Assembly (NCBI GenBank): GCA_037951165.1
Contig: JBBDHG010000019.1
Span: forward strand, 5,170,001 to 5,234,000
From: Lophius americanus
Taxonomy: Eukaryota > Chordata > Actinopteri > Lophiiformes > Lophiidae
Direction of reading: 5' to 3'
DNA length: 64,000 nucleotides
In this document: positions 33,791 to 47,173 of the stretch, one piece after another
Layout of the letters: the number at the start of each line of letters is the position of its first letter
How positions within the stretch are numbered: the stretch's first letter is position 1
The notes under the pieces: generated by a model
Seen by the model: only the letters and a program-made list of their open reading frames with translations
Told to the model about the DNA's origin: nothing
Databases searched by the model: none
Program-made: the position numbers and the translations under genes

Positions 33791-36464
33791 CTGTGCATAA
33801 CAAATAATAAAAGACTCTATACATAATTTTGAGTAATGACCTGTAACCTGTAATAACTATATTAAAGAAGAAAATAATAAGAGGAAAATATAATTTATTT
33901 CTATACAACATAATAAAAAATTCTTTCAAAAATGAGATAGGGTCTTGGGACAAGAAAAACTTTTTGGTGTAAAGTCTGTATAAAGTAGATTCATAATGTT
34001 CCATGTCAGACCACGGCGAGCTAAATGAAAACTATGGACTGCTGTTAAAAGACTAGATTAATCCCACATGTTCCTGCCATTACTGTTACTTTAGACGGTG
34101 AAGCTCTAGTGCTTACCTTTAAATCTTAGTTTAAATCTCACATATTCCAACACTGATGTCATATCTCTGTCCTTATCTTTTTCTATTCAATGCCTTGCTT
34201 CCTTTTCTGCAATCAGCACATATGTATTTGAATTATGCAGCAGCTCTGCTGCTCTGTCGCAGTGCAAAGAGGGATGTGCACAATCCTTGTGTGTGTTTGA
34301 TTGTGAACTGGTATGTGCATACCTGCTTTTCACATCTTCTAGTAGGTGTCTATATTTGCATATAGTGCTACACATGATAAGCGAGACAAGCGAGACATGA
34401 AGGAAGTTGGAGAGAAAATCAAAAATCAGAAAACACATTCACCCCTCTTTTCCCCGTGCGTCAAAAACAGACTTGGCGCAGGGTAAAGAAAGGACTTTGC
34501 TCTTTCAAAATTTCCGGATCATTTGTTTTCTCTCTTTTACAAAGTATCAGTGCATTCGACTGTTTTGCCCTTTGGCTCTAAACTACAATCTGTTGGTTTT
34601 CAAAGATGCTACCTTTATAGACACCCACCACACATCCCGGCTCCCCAATTCTTCAAAACTCAGGGTCTAAATGTCATGCTTGACATCACAGTGGGGGTCA
34701 TGGCGTCGCTGGGATGGGGCAGATATTAAACGAGCCTGACATGTGCTGTTAGACACAACGGAAACAAAATAAAAATAGTAGCATACACGGTAAACGGGAT
34801 GAATTCTTTTTAAGAGGTAATTAATTATACCAACGGTACAAATTTGATCCAAAATCCAGATGTATTTAATTATCCAGTAAATGTCTAAAGAGAATTATAG
34901 TGAAAATACCGTTTGCTACAAAATCAATAAATGTATTCATACTGTAAGTTTGAAATTTAGGTTTTATATTTGGGTAAAAGTCAACGTATGTGCTGAAACT
35001 TACTGAAATAATTCATTAAATTAGTTTGATGATATTTACATGAGACATGTTGCTGTAGTTATATCTACATTCAAAAATAGTTAATTGGGAGTATGTTACA
35101 TTTATTTTACATATATAATGTACTTTTATAGAATAATTTCACATTTGCAAGATAAACATACATCATGTAGAACTTGCACCAACCCTTTTTAATAAAGTTG
35201 GACCTATTCTAAGGGTCTATGTTGAATCAACCTGATAAATAAAGTTTGGACTTATCCAAATTAGAAAGATGAATCAAAATTAAGCTTTGCCAAACAAAAT
35301 ATATTAAATTAGACCAGTATAATGGCTTAATAATCAATTTTTTAAATTAAATCTTTTAAAATCACGCTGCCTCTAGTACAAATTATATATTCTAAGAGGT
35401 TACTTTTCATTCTTCTTTTTCTTTAGGCCATTGCCTTTAGAGGTCGCCTTAGTGGATCGACTGTATCCATCTTGTTGAAGAGATTATTTTTCTATAGCAT
35501 CAGGAATTTATTCACTTTATTCATTCCTTTATTTATTTTTTTATTACAGCTGAGCTCATTATTTTCCATAATTGACCGCTTTGTTGTATAAAAATGTTCA
35601 TCATCAGCAAAGCAAAAGTCAAGTTAGCATCTGAACTTCTTAAAATACAGTTATTGTTGTTTTACTTTAGTTTTGAAAGTCATTCGGTGCAGTTCACAGG
35701 TCACAGAAGCTATATCAATAGATACCATTCATGCCATCACATCATTATGTCCTCTCTAAAAGCTTCCCTCCTCCACACTTCATGCCTTTACTACCTCAGA
35801 GCGCACAGGTCAGGGTTGTCTGGAATTTATTTTTTTGGAGCTGTTTTCAGAATTTGCATTTTCTAACAACAAACCTATTATTTCTGTAATTACATATGGA
35901 TCTTTGTTTTTGACTTTTTGGCTCTTCACCTTTTGTTGGGTTGAATGCAAAGGGTCATATAACACCTAAGATTTGTTCTGCGATGAGGGAACACACTTTT
36001 TATTCATAGAAACTGAAGTTATATGGAGGTTTTAAGTTGTTTTGGGTTGTGAAGTAACATAAACTGTACACAATTGTGAGGCAATGTGGGAATAACTTGC
36101 ACAAAATAATGGGAAAATATAAAAGATAATTATTTTTCATGTTTTGATACTTTATTACAATGCTTCTTTCACTTTACACAATCAACTTTAACCTACAGAT
36201 AGCCCATTGTACAATTTTGTATTTGTTTTTGCCACTGATCCAACTAAAGGACACTGTTAACGCATTTTCCATCTGGATTACAAAACATGAATGACAATTC
36301 ATAATACAAAAAAATAATTAAATGTATACATTTTCTAAATGTATGTATTTAATATAAATTCTTAGAGGTGGTAATGGGAAGCTCTGTCTTGTCACAATTG
36401 AGGAATGATTGATAGATAATCAATTATTTATACCAGCTAAACAGTTGTGGGGGTTTTACATTTC
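33791..36464. other. No gene; one short repeat-like patch
   Basis: Bases 35425-35490 (GCCTTTAGAGGTCGCCTTAG, then ATCCATCTTGTTG) weakly resemble the 'GGGTCGCCACAGCGGATC' block of the repeat at 11595-11842. The other frames lack motifs. Confidence 0.45.
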
Positions 36465-36605
36465 TGCCTGATTAAGTGGACATGCATATCATCGGCATCA
36501 ATATGTAGATGTGACGGATTGTCTGTCCCAGGGGAATCATTGACACTGAGAAGAAGGTAGAACGGAGGATTGACCACTGTGGTACCCCATGTGGTAACGT
36601 AGCAG
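36465..36605 (+). repeat. Fragment of the repeat type at 53560-54240 (3' half)
   Basis: Holds ATATCATCGGCATCAATATG, then CACTGAGAAGAAGGTAGAAC and GACCACTGTGGTACCCCATG. In teleosts, the 'CATCAGCATA...GGACCCTGTGGAACCCCACA' series follows the unit at 53560-54240. Here only that distal part is present. Confidence 0.45.
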
Positions 36606-38507
36606 GGAATAACAAAATCTCAAAGGGCTTTTTTCTAAAATACTAACACATGAATTTTAATTTGTTTATAATGGTGTCCTGTATTGAATGTTCCCCTTCA
36701 TCACCTCTTAACAGTGCTGCATGAGTGCCGTGCATTTGAAGAGCCGGATTGACATGTGTCACGAATATGCTTCCTTACAACGACTTGAATGAGTCTATTT
36801 TCCATTGCTTTGGAGTTCAACAGTAATTTATGAATTGTTTAGAATTTTTTTTTACCACAATGTGTTTAGACATTACAGCTTGAATTAATTAATCATGTAA
36901 ATCTTCTGACACGTTGAGAAGAATCTATTGCTATTGACGGATGTTCTATGTTCTCCTACACATATAAATGGTCACACACACAGCCCGGATTCTCTGTGAA
37001 ATTGATTTGAGTGAAGCTGTTGACCTAATAAATCCTGAAGCACTTGGAGAGATGCAGTGAAATTTGCACTCAGTCTCTAAATTTGAAAAAATTGCTCATT
37101 CAGTCGGATGTTAGGAGGATAAAAAAAATAAAATGTGGATGTCATCAAGTAATAACTAAAGTATCTACAAATTGTCGAGGCAACTATGCAAGAGCATCAC
37201 ACTATTTGAATAATGCATGTTTTAAATAGCTAGGAGAGCTCCAAGCGGGTGACGTTGCAGGTATTTTTTTGCAAATTGGGACATTTGCTTCTGCTGCCTG
37301 TTTGTCTGACTCTAGAAAAGATAAATTGTGCAAGAGAGACGATAGGAGTCGTATTGTTTCTAGCTCGAGGATGGTGCAAGCTTACGTTCATGCTAGTGTG
37401 ACTGGTGGATTTCTGCTTTGTGCATGGAAAATAAGGAACCTCAGCAAAGGGAACCTCTTTGGAGATGTTCTCCCTTCATTTTGACAGTCCAAATGACACG
37501 TCTTTCAATGTACAAGCATGCACTTAATTAAATAAACAAAGGAAAAGCGATAAAAGATGGTTACCTCTGAGCAAAAAGCATATGACTATGATAGTGTCTT
37601 ACCAACTATGTGTGATTGTGTTAATGTGAGGAACTAATGGGTAAATTCATAATAAAAATGTACATACAACCGAAAGAAATACAACGATTTTTGACCTCAC
37701 CCATGGGAGAATCAAAATGGAAGTGATAGGATGATAAAACAATATATAAAGGGTATATTAACAAAGAAAAATGAAGATTGGCTTTGGATATGACTTAAAT
37801 ACAAAATACAGAAGAAGCTGGTGGTCCTGGCAGTAGGCAAATTCAAAATACAATTAAATTGAACTTATTTGGTATAATTATAACGGGCCATGTTACTCTA
37901 ACTATAAATCTTTGGAATACTGGAGCTCTTAAAAGGAACTTCAATTAGGTACTCTTCATAAAGTTTTGTCAAGTATTGCCAAATTTGTTCTGTCTTTTTT
38001 TTTTTTCGATTTGTCATTTGAATTAATGCAGCCCTTATCTACACAGCGACAGACCACAGAGATGAACAAGACAATGTTTTCAACAAGCTCAGTCGGCCCT
38101 ATGAAAACCAGTGAGCAAGCATTAAAATCAAACAATAATGAATTAATAAAGAGTTTCTACATCATGTACTGTTAAGATTAATCATGGCCTTAATTACCTC
38201 TGAAAGTACTTAAAAGCACCAGATGAAGATCGGCTATAAATGCTTTCATGCAGCAGCTGAAAGTGTGCAATTCAATGAAGATGTAAGTTCTGCACCAGCC
38301 TTGAGAAGTGTGTAAACATGTTGAAAAGTGCTTGAATTCAAGAATCTGTAATTCATTTGCTGTCAGGCTTGTTGTTATCCTGTTGCCTCTTTTAATTAGA
38401 CTTGAGAAAATGGCAAGCTATTACATTTGAATCGCCAATTACTTCTGTTATTGAAAGAGCTGCATTCAGATGAAGTCTGAAATGCAGTCAGGAGTCTGTT
38501 TAATACC
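36606..38507. other. No feature recognised
   Basis: The frames 37044-37229, 37269-37484 and 37966-38175 show no domain. Confidence 0.5.
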
Positions 38508-38544
38508 TGAAGTCTGTCAGGTCTTAAAGACCTAACAGACTTCA
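38508..38544. repeat. Near-perfect hairpin
   Basis: TGAAGTCTGT, one mismatch, AGGTCT, loop TAA, AGACCT, one mismatch, then ACAGACTTCA. That is sixteen pairs with a single C/A mismatch. Confidence 0.85.
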
Positions 38545-39116
38545 CCAGTCGGCCCACGTCTACAGTATATCAGTATATTACACAATTGTATTATTAGCTT
38601 TGGATGGTTTGCATTGTTTCGTTTAGGACCCCTTCAAGTTGCAAATAATATCCTCCAACAACATAAGAAAGGAGTGGTTAAAAATTGCTCTCTTCCCTCT
38701 TAGTCCATTGCTTTATTTCTCTCAGGTTCATAAATGAAGGGAGGAAGCAAGTGGAGCAACTGGAGCATGCTTTTATTTTGTTTATTTATAAAGTCGTCTG
38801 CAGCAGCACAACATCCTAAATGGACTAATATCCCGCCAAAAATAAAGTACCTTGTAACAGGCATAAGCAATATATTCTTAAGGAGAGAAACTGGAGTGAA
38901 TTTGTGTAAAGGTCCGTTGTATAGTTCCAAAACTAGGGAAAGCTTTATCTCCAGAAATTTACGGCCATAATCTCTCTACTGTTGAATTGACTTTAGTAGA
39001 TGCATCTTATAAATATCATATTTCAGTCCTGTAGTTGTTGGTGTTGTTTTTAATGAAAGAGTGTTTTCTGGACATAATTCACAAGCTGTTTAATGGATTA
39101 TTTTTAAATTCCTTAT
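38545..39116. other. No feature recognised
   Basis: The frames 38700-38930 and 38734-38970 overlap on opposite strands and have no motif. Confidence 0.5.
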
Positions 39117-39140
39117 ATATATGTATATATATATATATAA
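39117..39140. repeat. Short (TA)n tract
   Basis: TA units with one TG interruption. Confidence 0.85.
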
Positions 39141-39145
39141 ATAGA

Positions 39146-39565
39146 CCTTAGTGCGAAGAAGGAGTGGATTGGTTTTTGGATGACATTGGTTGTATATTTC
39201 TGACAATAGGGTGAGCTTTATTGCAAAAGTTGTTGAACCATGAATTCTCAAGCATTGGTCCGATTTGGTCCAAAATTGAGGCATAAAAATTAAATCTTGG
39301 AGATCTGTCTTGTTAAATATCATATTTTAGTCAGTGGCAAAGTGTTTTATGACAAAAAAAAGTTTGTCGGACATAACCTCCTAACTGTTGATCCAATTTA
39401 GTTCACATTTGGTGCAAATGGAAGAAATCAAGGAGATGAACAGTATCTTGTATATATATTGTTTCACTAATGGTTCATATTTTACTCAGTAGGTGGAGCT
39501 TTTTTTCAGAAAACACTCTAGACTTACACTGGCTGTGGGTGACAACAGTATAGGTCTAGTTATTA
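39146..39565 (+). repeat. Family A interspersed repeat, near full length
   Basis: Begins GAAGGAGTGGATTGGTTTTTG, with TTTCTGACAATAGGGTGAGC near 39198. Two internal modules follow, CAAGCATTGGTCCGATTTGG (about 39250) and CTAACTGTTGATCCAATTTAG (about 39380), each followed by a GTCCAAA or TTCACATTTGGTG phrase and ATATTTTAGTCAG or ATATTTTACTCAG. It closes with GTGACAACAGTATAGGTCTAG at about 39538. It shows the order head, module, module, tail. Confidence 0.65.
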
Positions 39566-42199
39566 TGAAGTGCTTTCAATACAAATGATCATATAGTAAA
39601 AAAGAGCTAGGCTTGCAGGGTCTACAACTAGCTCCCAGCCACCCCCTGTGGTTTGTACAATATTTAGGATGCTACAGACCCGCAGTTAGACACATTATCT
39701 ACATAAAGTGAACCTTCGGAGAAGTGGTCGACCTTTCAAAATTAATCCCAAAGCAGAGCCAAGAATCATTAACGAAGTCACAAAGGCGCAGCAAAAAACT
39801 CAAAGGCACTGTTGGCCTCTCTCACCTCACTAAATGTCAGTGTTCATGGCTCCATTATTCAAAAGACACCTGGCAAAGATGTCATCCATAGGAGATTGGC
39901 AAGGTGAAAGTCACTGATAACCCAGAATTAACATTATGGCTCCTCTTAAAAATTTCCTCAGCAAACCTTGATGACACCCACATCTTTCTAGAGAATATTA
40001 CAAACAATATAAATTATGTTTTCAATTTGCCAATAATTCTGGAAGAAAAACTTTATGTATACAAGGCAGAGGACCCAACATCCTCTGAATGGCTCAAAGG
40101 GTAAAAATATAATTTTTTGGGAGATGTTGATTTAAAGTCCACACCTGAATCGTTGTAAGTAGACCTGAGAGGAACAGTTAATTCTTACAAACTCTCCAAT
40201 GTGGCTGCACTAAAAGAGAGTAGGCTTAAATTCTACCACAGCAGTTAGAGACTGATGATCATTGATTAGAAGTTTACAAGCAATTAAGTTTTCTCGGCAA
40301 ACAGACTATTTAATAATGTTTCTGCCTCATTAAATAAACCAAAAAAATGTTATCTATATTAAATAATGTTATCAATTTAACTTGCATTTTGTGTTGTCTT
40401 ACATTGTCTTTGTTTTCTATCAAGTTTTGCTTGAAGATTCCAGAGACTTTACAATAGGATATATTTAAAAAAAATAGAAGATATTAGAGGGGGTCCAGTG
40501 CTCTTTGACAACTCTGACTCAAATGTATATCCATTGTGTTCTTAGTAGGTCCTCCATTCAGCTTCAGGCAAACAGCAGCAATGGAGGCTGAAACTTATGT
40601 AGAAGAAAGCAAAAGGCATGCTTAGTGTACCAGAAAACAGGTCGAACCAGAACCGTGGAATCACTGAGTAAACAGACTGAGGTTGACCGGTGAACCTGAA
40701 AATGAGACTGGATGGAATTCATCCAAAACAAAACAAGGGCCTAGAAATGGATTTCAAACCATTTGCAGGGGTTCACAGCTCATCCCATATCTATATTAAT
40801 GTTCAGATGAAGTTAGTATCCTTTGTTATTGAAGTTAGTAAACAGTGGAGCTTTGACTTTTTAAATTGCATCAACATAGATGAAGTTACAATACAAGATT
40901 ATAAATACAACAAATCGTTGTGAGTTAACAGATATGCTGAAAAATATTTATTAATGTGCTTAACTCTTACTTTAGTAGATAATAGTAGATCATTTTTCTT
41001 TATTGATAAGAAAAATATGCATACAGCAAAGACTAAATGTAACACTCAAAAGTAATCACTGTCTGAGTAGTTTGTGTAGCAAAGTGTTTGGGAATAATAG
41101 TTGAATCATCGCCAGTTAGTTACACAGAGTCAGTAATTTTCCCTTGTCAGGGTATTAGAGAAAATACTATTAGGCTCGAAACATTTCTGACAGTCACATT
41201 AACCAAGCATGATAGCAGGACTGTAATATTCTGTAGTTACATTTGCCACTCTGGCTATCATGAGATTTAGCTTTGTTATCAAGTAATCTAAATGGGCAGG
41301 CTAACAGACCATTAGCATTTTCCCCAGACACATTGGATGGATGTTCAATCAGAGTATTAACTTTCTCTCACTCAGTGTAAATGGTCTCTAATCGCAGCTT
41401 ACAATGCCTCATGTAGCATCATTTGCGAACAACTTTCATACATACACATGCTGAACTAATTTGAAATCAAACAATTTTAAGGCAGAAGTCCAGTCGGTGA
41501 TTTATTAGAAGGTCTGCCATCAGATACACTTAGAGAAGGACATATCCGGAGTCACACAAACTTTGTAGACAAAGGATGTCAAATAAAGGGAACAAAGATA
41601 ACTACGGTTTAAGTCGTCAAATACAACTGTTCCAAATGCTCAACTTATGGCTAAATTTGTTCTTCCCAAGAGGCTTAGACATTTTTAATGAGAATAAACA
41701 TCTGTCTCCTCTATACACTGTCGGGAGTCCCATGACAAGTGAGAGGAATAAAAATTGTTTATTCTTCATTTCCTCATGAGGCATTAGGTAACTTGATGCA
41801 CAATGTTGTTTATTTCTCAATATACATTGTAATGTTAGATTATTTGTAATGTAAAATTATTAAAGTTCCATTTTTATCATGTTTTTTTTTTACATGATTT
41901 CATGTAAAAAAATAAATAAAAAAAAAAGGAAAAGAAAGATCCTGATAATAAAAGAAAGTAAAATGTATAATAAAACCATATGTAGCATGCATCTTTGTTC
42001 TAAACTTCATCAACGCAAATGAGGATTAAGATCTGCATCTAAGAGTGTTTTCACTCTTGCCTTGTGTGATCTAGACTTCAGATGGAAGACCTGGACTGGA
42101 AAAAAAAAGAGATGGTCTCAGTCTATGTACCATCGTTTGGTGCCTATACATTGTCCCGATACTGAACATTTATCAGGGTGGAAAAAAGCCCCACAAACA
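39566..42199. other. No feature recognised
   Basis: The frames 39904-40104, 40690-40923, 41088-41270, 41576-41779 and 41617-41820 show no domain. A-rich stretch at 41902-41940. Confidence 0.5.
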
Positions 42200-42440
42200 C
42201 CAAAGAATTACAACAAAAAATTTTAATCAGTGTGCAGGAATTTATTTATTTTAGGCAAATTTGGCAAAAAAAATTTAAATCACCAAAAATACAAAACCTA
42301 CCAGACAATATTAAAAAAAAACTCAAAAACTTTACAATAAATCATTTTTAGCATGTTAGTCAATATACAGGAATTATAAAAGTTTTTAAAATAACTGGAA
42401 GTACAAAACCTACCAGAGCAGATTAAAAATAAAAATAAAT
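42200..42440 (+). repeat. Two-unit degenerate tandem duplication
   Basis: TACAAAACCTACCAG occurs at 42290-42304 and 42402-42416, and CAGGAATT-type blocks at 42235 and 42368, giving a spacing of 112-133 bases. The rest of each unit is A/T-rich and diverged. Confidence 0.55.
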
Positions 42441-43219
42441 CTTTGATAGAGTTGACAAAAGGTACTCAGTCTAGGACTATATACAATTCATTTTATTGTT
42501 ATAGCATTATTTATTTATTTTCTACATGAATAAGACGCTTCTATGCGGAACGTGTTTCGGCCCTTTTCTCAAGAATCAGTCATTAATATTTTCTGATCCA
42601 GTTAGAACATCAGCTGGAGAAAACGCTTTGAAAACAAATCAATTAGTCATCAAGCATAGGTAAATTCAGCCCATGCATTGTGATGATGACAGGACGTAGG
42701 TATGTCAGGAAAAGCTCTTTAGTGTAGGTTTAAAATTGAAACCAAAAATAGGCTTGAAAGTGCCCTAAGAGTTGACTGTCGATCTCTTTGTTATAGAGCA
42801 GCTCCCCTGTCAAGCTGCAGTGGGTCTAGCTTTTGTGGTCAAAAAGCAAACATTAATTACTACCAGACAGAATGACGACCAAAGCTCTGGGATGTAAGGT
42901 ACGGCACTGAGAAAATTTGTTCTCTGACTAAACTTAACACAAAGGCGTCCTTGTGTTAAAATTCACGGAAAACAAGTCATTGACAGAAATCACAGCTCCT
43001 GTTAGAAATTCCACTCCGCTCGGCGGAAGAAGGGCAGTGAGGGACAATAGAGGGAGAGGATTAAAGGGTGAGTGTCAGGAATGAGTCATGGTAGTGGGGG
43101 GAGAGGGGCTTTGGAATCCAGAGCTGTCTTAATGGTCCTACAAGAATCGACAGTGAAGTGGGTTTGACCTATTTTTATGAACACGCTAATTGAATGTCTT
43201 TAGTTGTGGGTGCGTGGTT
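42441..43219. other. No feature recognised
   Basis: Nothing classifiable. GGAACGTGTTTCGGCCCTTT at 42547-42566 recalls a 'GTTTCGGCC' motif of some fish repeats, but is too short to call. Confidence 0.45.
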
Positions 43220-44110
43220 GTTAATGTCTAACAGACAGAATTTGGACATTGAAGCATTGAAAAGCGTGAACATTTTGAACAGTCTTCATAAACCCAAATT
43301 AAGAATTGATAATGAAATTCCTCATCAAATTAGAAGTTAGAATTAGGTTCAGGTTGGGATTAGTGTAAGGAAATCAGTATGATAGTTCATATCTGCTCAT
43401 CAAAATCACCCTATTTTCACAATCATTCAAGGGAAATAGCCCGAAAGTTGAGTTAACCAATAAGGTGAATTGGCACCTTGTGACACATCTCTATGTTTAT
43501 CAACACATTTGCCCACATTTGTAGCTGAGTTTTTTTCAAATATGTACTGACTTAGTGCAATTTGACCTGTCCTCACAGATCACAGTTAGAATTAAGTTTA
43601 GATTAGGGTTAAGTTATTTGGGATGTTTGAGATTAGTGTAAGGAAATCATTGCTTCAAGGAGATTCCATATTCTTCATCAAAGTTATTATATTTTTGTAG
43701 TCAGTAGTAGCAAAATAGTCCAGAGAACAGTAAATTAATTAGATGAACCCGCCCTTTAGGCATCACATTCATGCGATACAACTCTTTTTTATCGACACAT
43801 TTTCCCATGTACCTGTGTAGCTCATTGAATCTGTGTTTATCAGACAGACAGATTGAGGACATTTAACTTTACCCACCCAACTAAGACGTCATTATGAAGC
43901 TTATATTTGAATTATGTTTATGTTTATGCTAGTTGGGAAGGTCGAGATTAGTCTAAGGGAAACATTATTTTAATGATAGTACTCAGTTGTTTATCAAAAT
44001 TATCATATTTTCGCATTCAGTTATAGCGAAAGAAGCCCCAAAGATGAGCAAAAGAATTAGGTGAAATGCCCCTTTAGGCATAACAGTTCTACAGGAATGT
44101 CCAAAATCTA
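43220..44110 (+). repeat. Degenerate tandem array, 270-315-bp units
   Basis: Three alignable units are present. The anchor TAGTGTAAGG (TAGTCTAAGG in the third) lies at 43361, 43634 and 43949. A second anchor (CATCAAAATCA, CATCAAAGTTA, TATCAAAATTA) lies at 43398, 43676 and 43992. CCCTTTAGGCATCACATTC at about 43752 recurs as CCCCTTTAGGCATAACAG at about 44070. Units one and two share ATCAACACATTTGCCCA / ATCGACACATTTTCCCA. A partial unit precedes (CAGACAGAATTTGGACATT near 43233, matching 43843-43863). No known family recognised. Confidence 0.75.
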
Positions 44111-47070
44111 AGTTGTTGGTGCCAAAATCATCCAAATACTTTATCTACAATCACGCCAGTAACTGACCTCTTTCCTTTCTTTAATCTATATCTCCCTTTT
44201 TTGACTCATTTTAAAGAAACACTTGTTGAATATATTATTGTATCAAAAAAAATCCCTGAAAACATTTATCACCAGGGAAATGCTTCGACACATTGCATTT
44301 TCACTGTCCTTGGTGCTGAAATGTTCAGCGGCACTACAAGCTTGCCGTCTCTATGCCTCTGAATAGAGGCTTCGCTGTTTGATTACAGTGCGCTGCGTTC
44401 CTTTCATTGCCTCTGGAAAATAAATAAATAAATAAAGCAAACGCAGTGAAGCTCAAATGCACTTTTGGTGTGAATTTGAAAAGCAACGACGGACTATCTG
44501 CACATAAGGTTGCTATCAAAAGAGCTTACAAAATAGGGTAGGCCGGGCTGGATAAACACATAAATATAGGCTTGGAAAAAGCAGACTATGAAGAAGTCCG
44601 AATAGGCAAGTGTGTGTGTGGAACCTAAAGAAAATTGGAGATGTTTTTGTGTGTATTAGATCAACTCATTCTCATTCTCATCAAATACTGGAATTTTGTC
44701 AAGCCTGCAAGGAATCTTAAGCATCTCTATCAGAGAGTCAAAAATCCTTTCCAACCTTGTTGATGCAGCTAAATGGTCTGACTTTGGAAGATGTGGGCAC
44801 CAACAGCAGTCTCATAGGTTCATCCATTCATCCTTCCCAACCTGCCATCAAAGCACGTATATAAGTATCATATGGGTATGATACCTATGATCAACTGGTC
44901 CTCCAGTATTGGATTACCATTGGAATTTTTTGGAGAACATTGTGAATGAGAGGGATTTGGCCAAATGGCAGCATTCAAGCTCCTTTGGACCATTAATAAG
45001 AGACATATATGCTCCCGGGAGCTTTATTATTGGGAAATATGTAGAGTCAATTTGAATCTCCCAGTGGACACAATTAAACACAAACATACACAGTACACAC
45101 ACAGACACGCACCAACCCCCTCTTCCCACGAAGGTAATCACAACGCGTTCTTAATGATGATGATGATACAATGACTAATTAGCTGTAGCGTCCTAGTTGA
45201 ACTTCAGCAACTTTCACACACTTCAGGATCTACATAAGACAAGATGAAGAATAAAGGAATGTTATAACATGTAATAACATCATAATTACACCAGATACAT
45301 GTGAGATATTTAAATATTGTGAAGAAAATCAACGCATTGCTTGTTTTTCTAGTACAAGAGCTGCTTTTATTTATTTTTTATTTAGATGATCATGTCAGCC
45401 ATTCCAGCCGATGGCAACATCTCAAGTTCATTAACCCTGTCCTAACCTTTCCTAGCCGTTGTGTGGATTAAAGGTCAATTGTGTCCAGTATGTCAGCAAA
45501 AGAATTACTTTTCATTCTTGATTCACAGGGAAAAAAATCAATTCAGATTCTGATGCATGTTTTGAACAAGCCTTTAACCTTTAGGGGGCCTCTATAGGTC
45601 ACTTTATTAGAGTGGCTGGATTCACTGGATTGAACTGTGTTCAGTGTGTAGGTATGAATGTACAGTACAATGAGTGTGTGTCACAGAGGGAGACAGAATG
45701 AAGTCTATGTGACTGTGCTGCTGTTTTTCAGCATTCCTGTGCTCCAAGGGATGCTCAGACCCCACTCGCTTTTCATTCATAGTGTAAATTTTGACAATGA
45801 AACCAAGACCAAGACACATTTGGGAGGGTTCCCATTCTTCCACATCAATACTTTTAAGGCTGAATCTGAAACCATGCTCTTAGCCATCCTGATGTGCAAA
45901 TCAGTCATGTTGGAATATACTAATAGAACCATCTAGAAGAGGTTTCCCCTCAGGGTAGCTGGCACTCGAAGCCTTACAGTTTAACATGATAGAGCCAATG
46001 ATTGGACATATTAGGGCCGCAACAATCTCCACCTATTCTCAAACCTGAATGACTTGGAAATCCGAAGTCCAGCTCGCTGCCTTGGATCCAGACGTGGCTC
46101 ATAATACATATGAAATTTAAACCAGTGCCATGTTGGGCTGTACTCCTTAAATTGATGTAATCAGACCAGAAACTCCCCGCAAAGAGGCATTCTCAGACAC
46201 CATTCAACCTTTCCCTCAGGAAAACTCTGAGAGAGTGCAGATAATCAGCAATCAGTCTTTTTTGATGTGTTAAATCTTCCTTATAGGTTGAAGCACTAAC
46301 AGGGCGCTATAGTAGATTGCATTGTGTAATCTTTTATCTTTCTAATGTACTTGAAATCAAAAGATATGATTTGATCAAAACAAAAAAGTTTTGAAAGCTT
46401 GATTAATTTGCCATGCTCGTTTCTTGACATTTGTATTTTTTCAAACATAATCTCAGTGTTTCGTCAACCAAAGAACTTTGATCACAAACTTCCATGGTAA
46501 GTGTAGTATAGGCTACAAAAAGACATAAGAGCTTAATGGTCAGCTGCTTTAAATTAAGCTAGTGGCACATCTAATGGATAAAGAGAGTGTTTTGACCAGA
46601 TGGCCCCTGGATTAATACAAAGGCCTATGCAAATTAGAGACTTCAGAGAGAAAAGCCAATCAATCTGTAGCATTAATATACACAACAGGGCTTAACTAAA
46701 AACTAGAAATCCTGTCCGTCCTTGTCACTTATTGATTATTCCTCTCTCCTCCTCAGTGTGAATACCTAGCTAAGCTCATTTTAAAAAGATGTAATTGTTG
46801 CATTTCGAAAATAGTCATATCGATCAGCTAAGCTAAGGCAAGAGATACACTCCATATTGGCCATAATGACAGGAAGCAGGCAGATGTAATGAGGGCCATT
46901 TGGTTGTGATGGGCCATGGTTGAAGGGCCAGAAGCTGCAATCATTTCTTCTTCAGAAAGAAGCCCATCCTCGTCACGTTTGCTCCTTGATCTGTTGAGCA
47001 GGTGCAATTAGTGAGCCCTCATTTCTATTTGGGTCACAATGATGAAGATTGATTACATGCAAAAGAGTGC
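44111..47070. other. No gene; short (AAAT)n
   Basis: Five AAAT-type units at 44417-44436. CA-rich short stretch near 45085-45110. The frames 44334-44519, 44696-44881, 44914-45141, 45622-45843 and 45658-45936 have no domain. Confidence 0.5.
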
Positions 47071-47085
47071 GTGTGTGTTTGTGCA

Positions 47086-47166
<81 letters not shown>

Positions 47167-47173
47167 GTGTGTG
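47071..47173. repeat. (GT)n microsatellite
   Basis: About 45 GT units, with GTGCATG, GGGTGTGAG and GCG interruptions. It underlies the poly-His/Thr minus-strand frames 46973-47449 and 47034-47249, which are not genes. Confidence 0.95.

Noticed and set aside
42540..42570. GTTTCGGCC-type motif of a known fish repeat
   Set aside because: Too short, and not supported by flanking similarity.
43220..44110. CRISPR-like array
   Set aside because: Units are 270-315 bp and diverged throughout, with no short identical repeat separated by unique spacers. The genome is also that of an animal.
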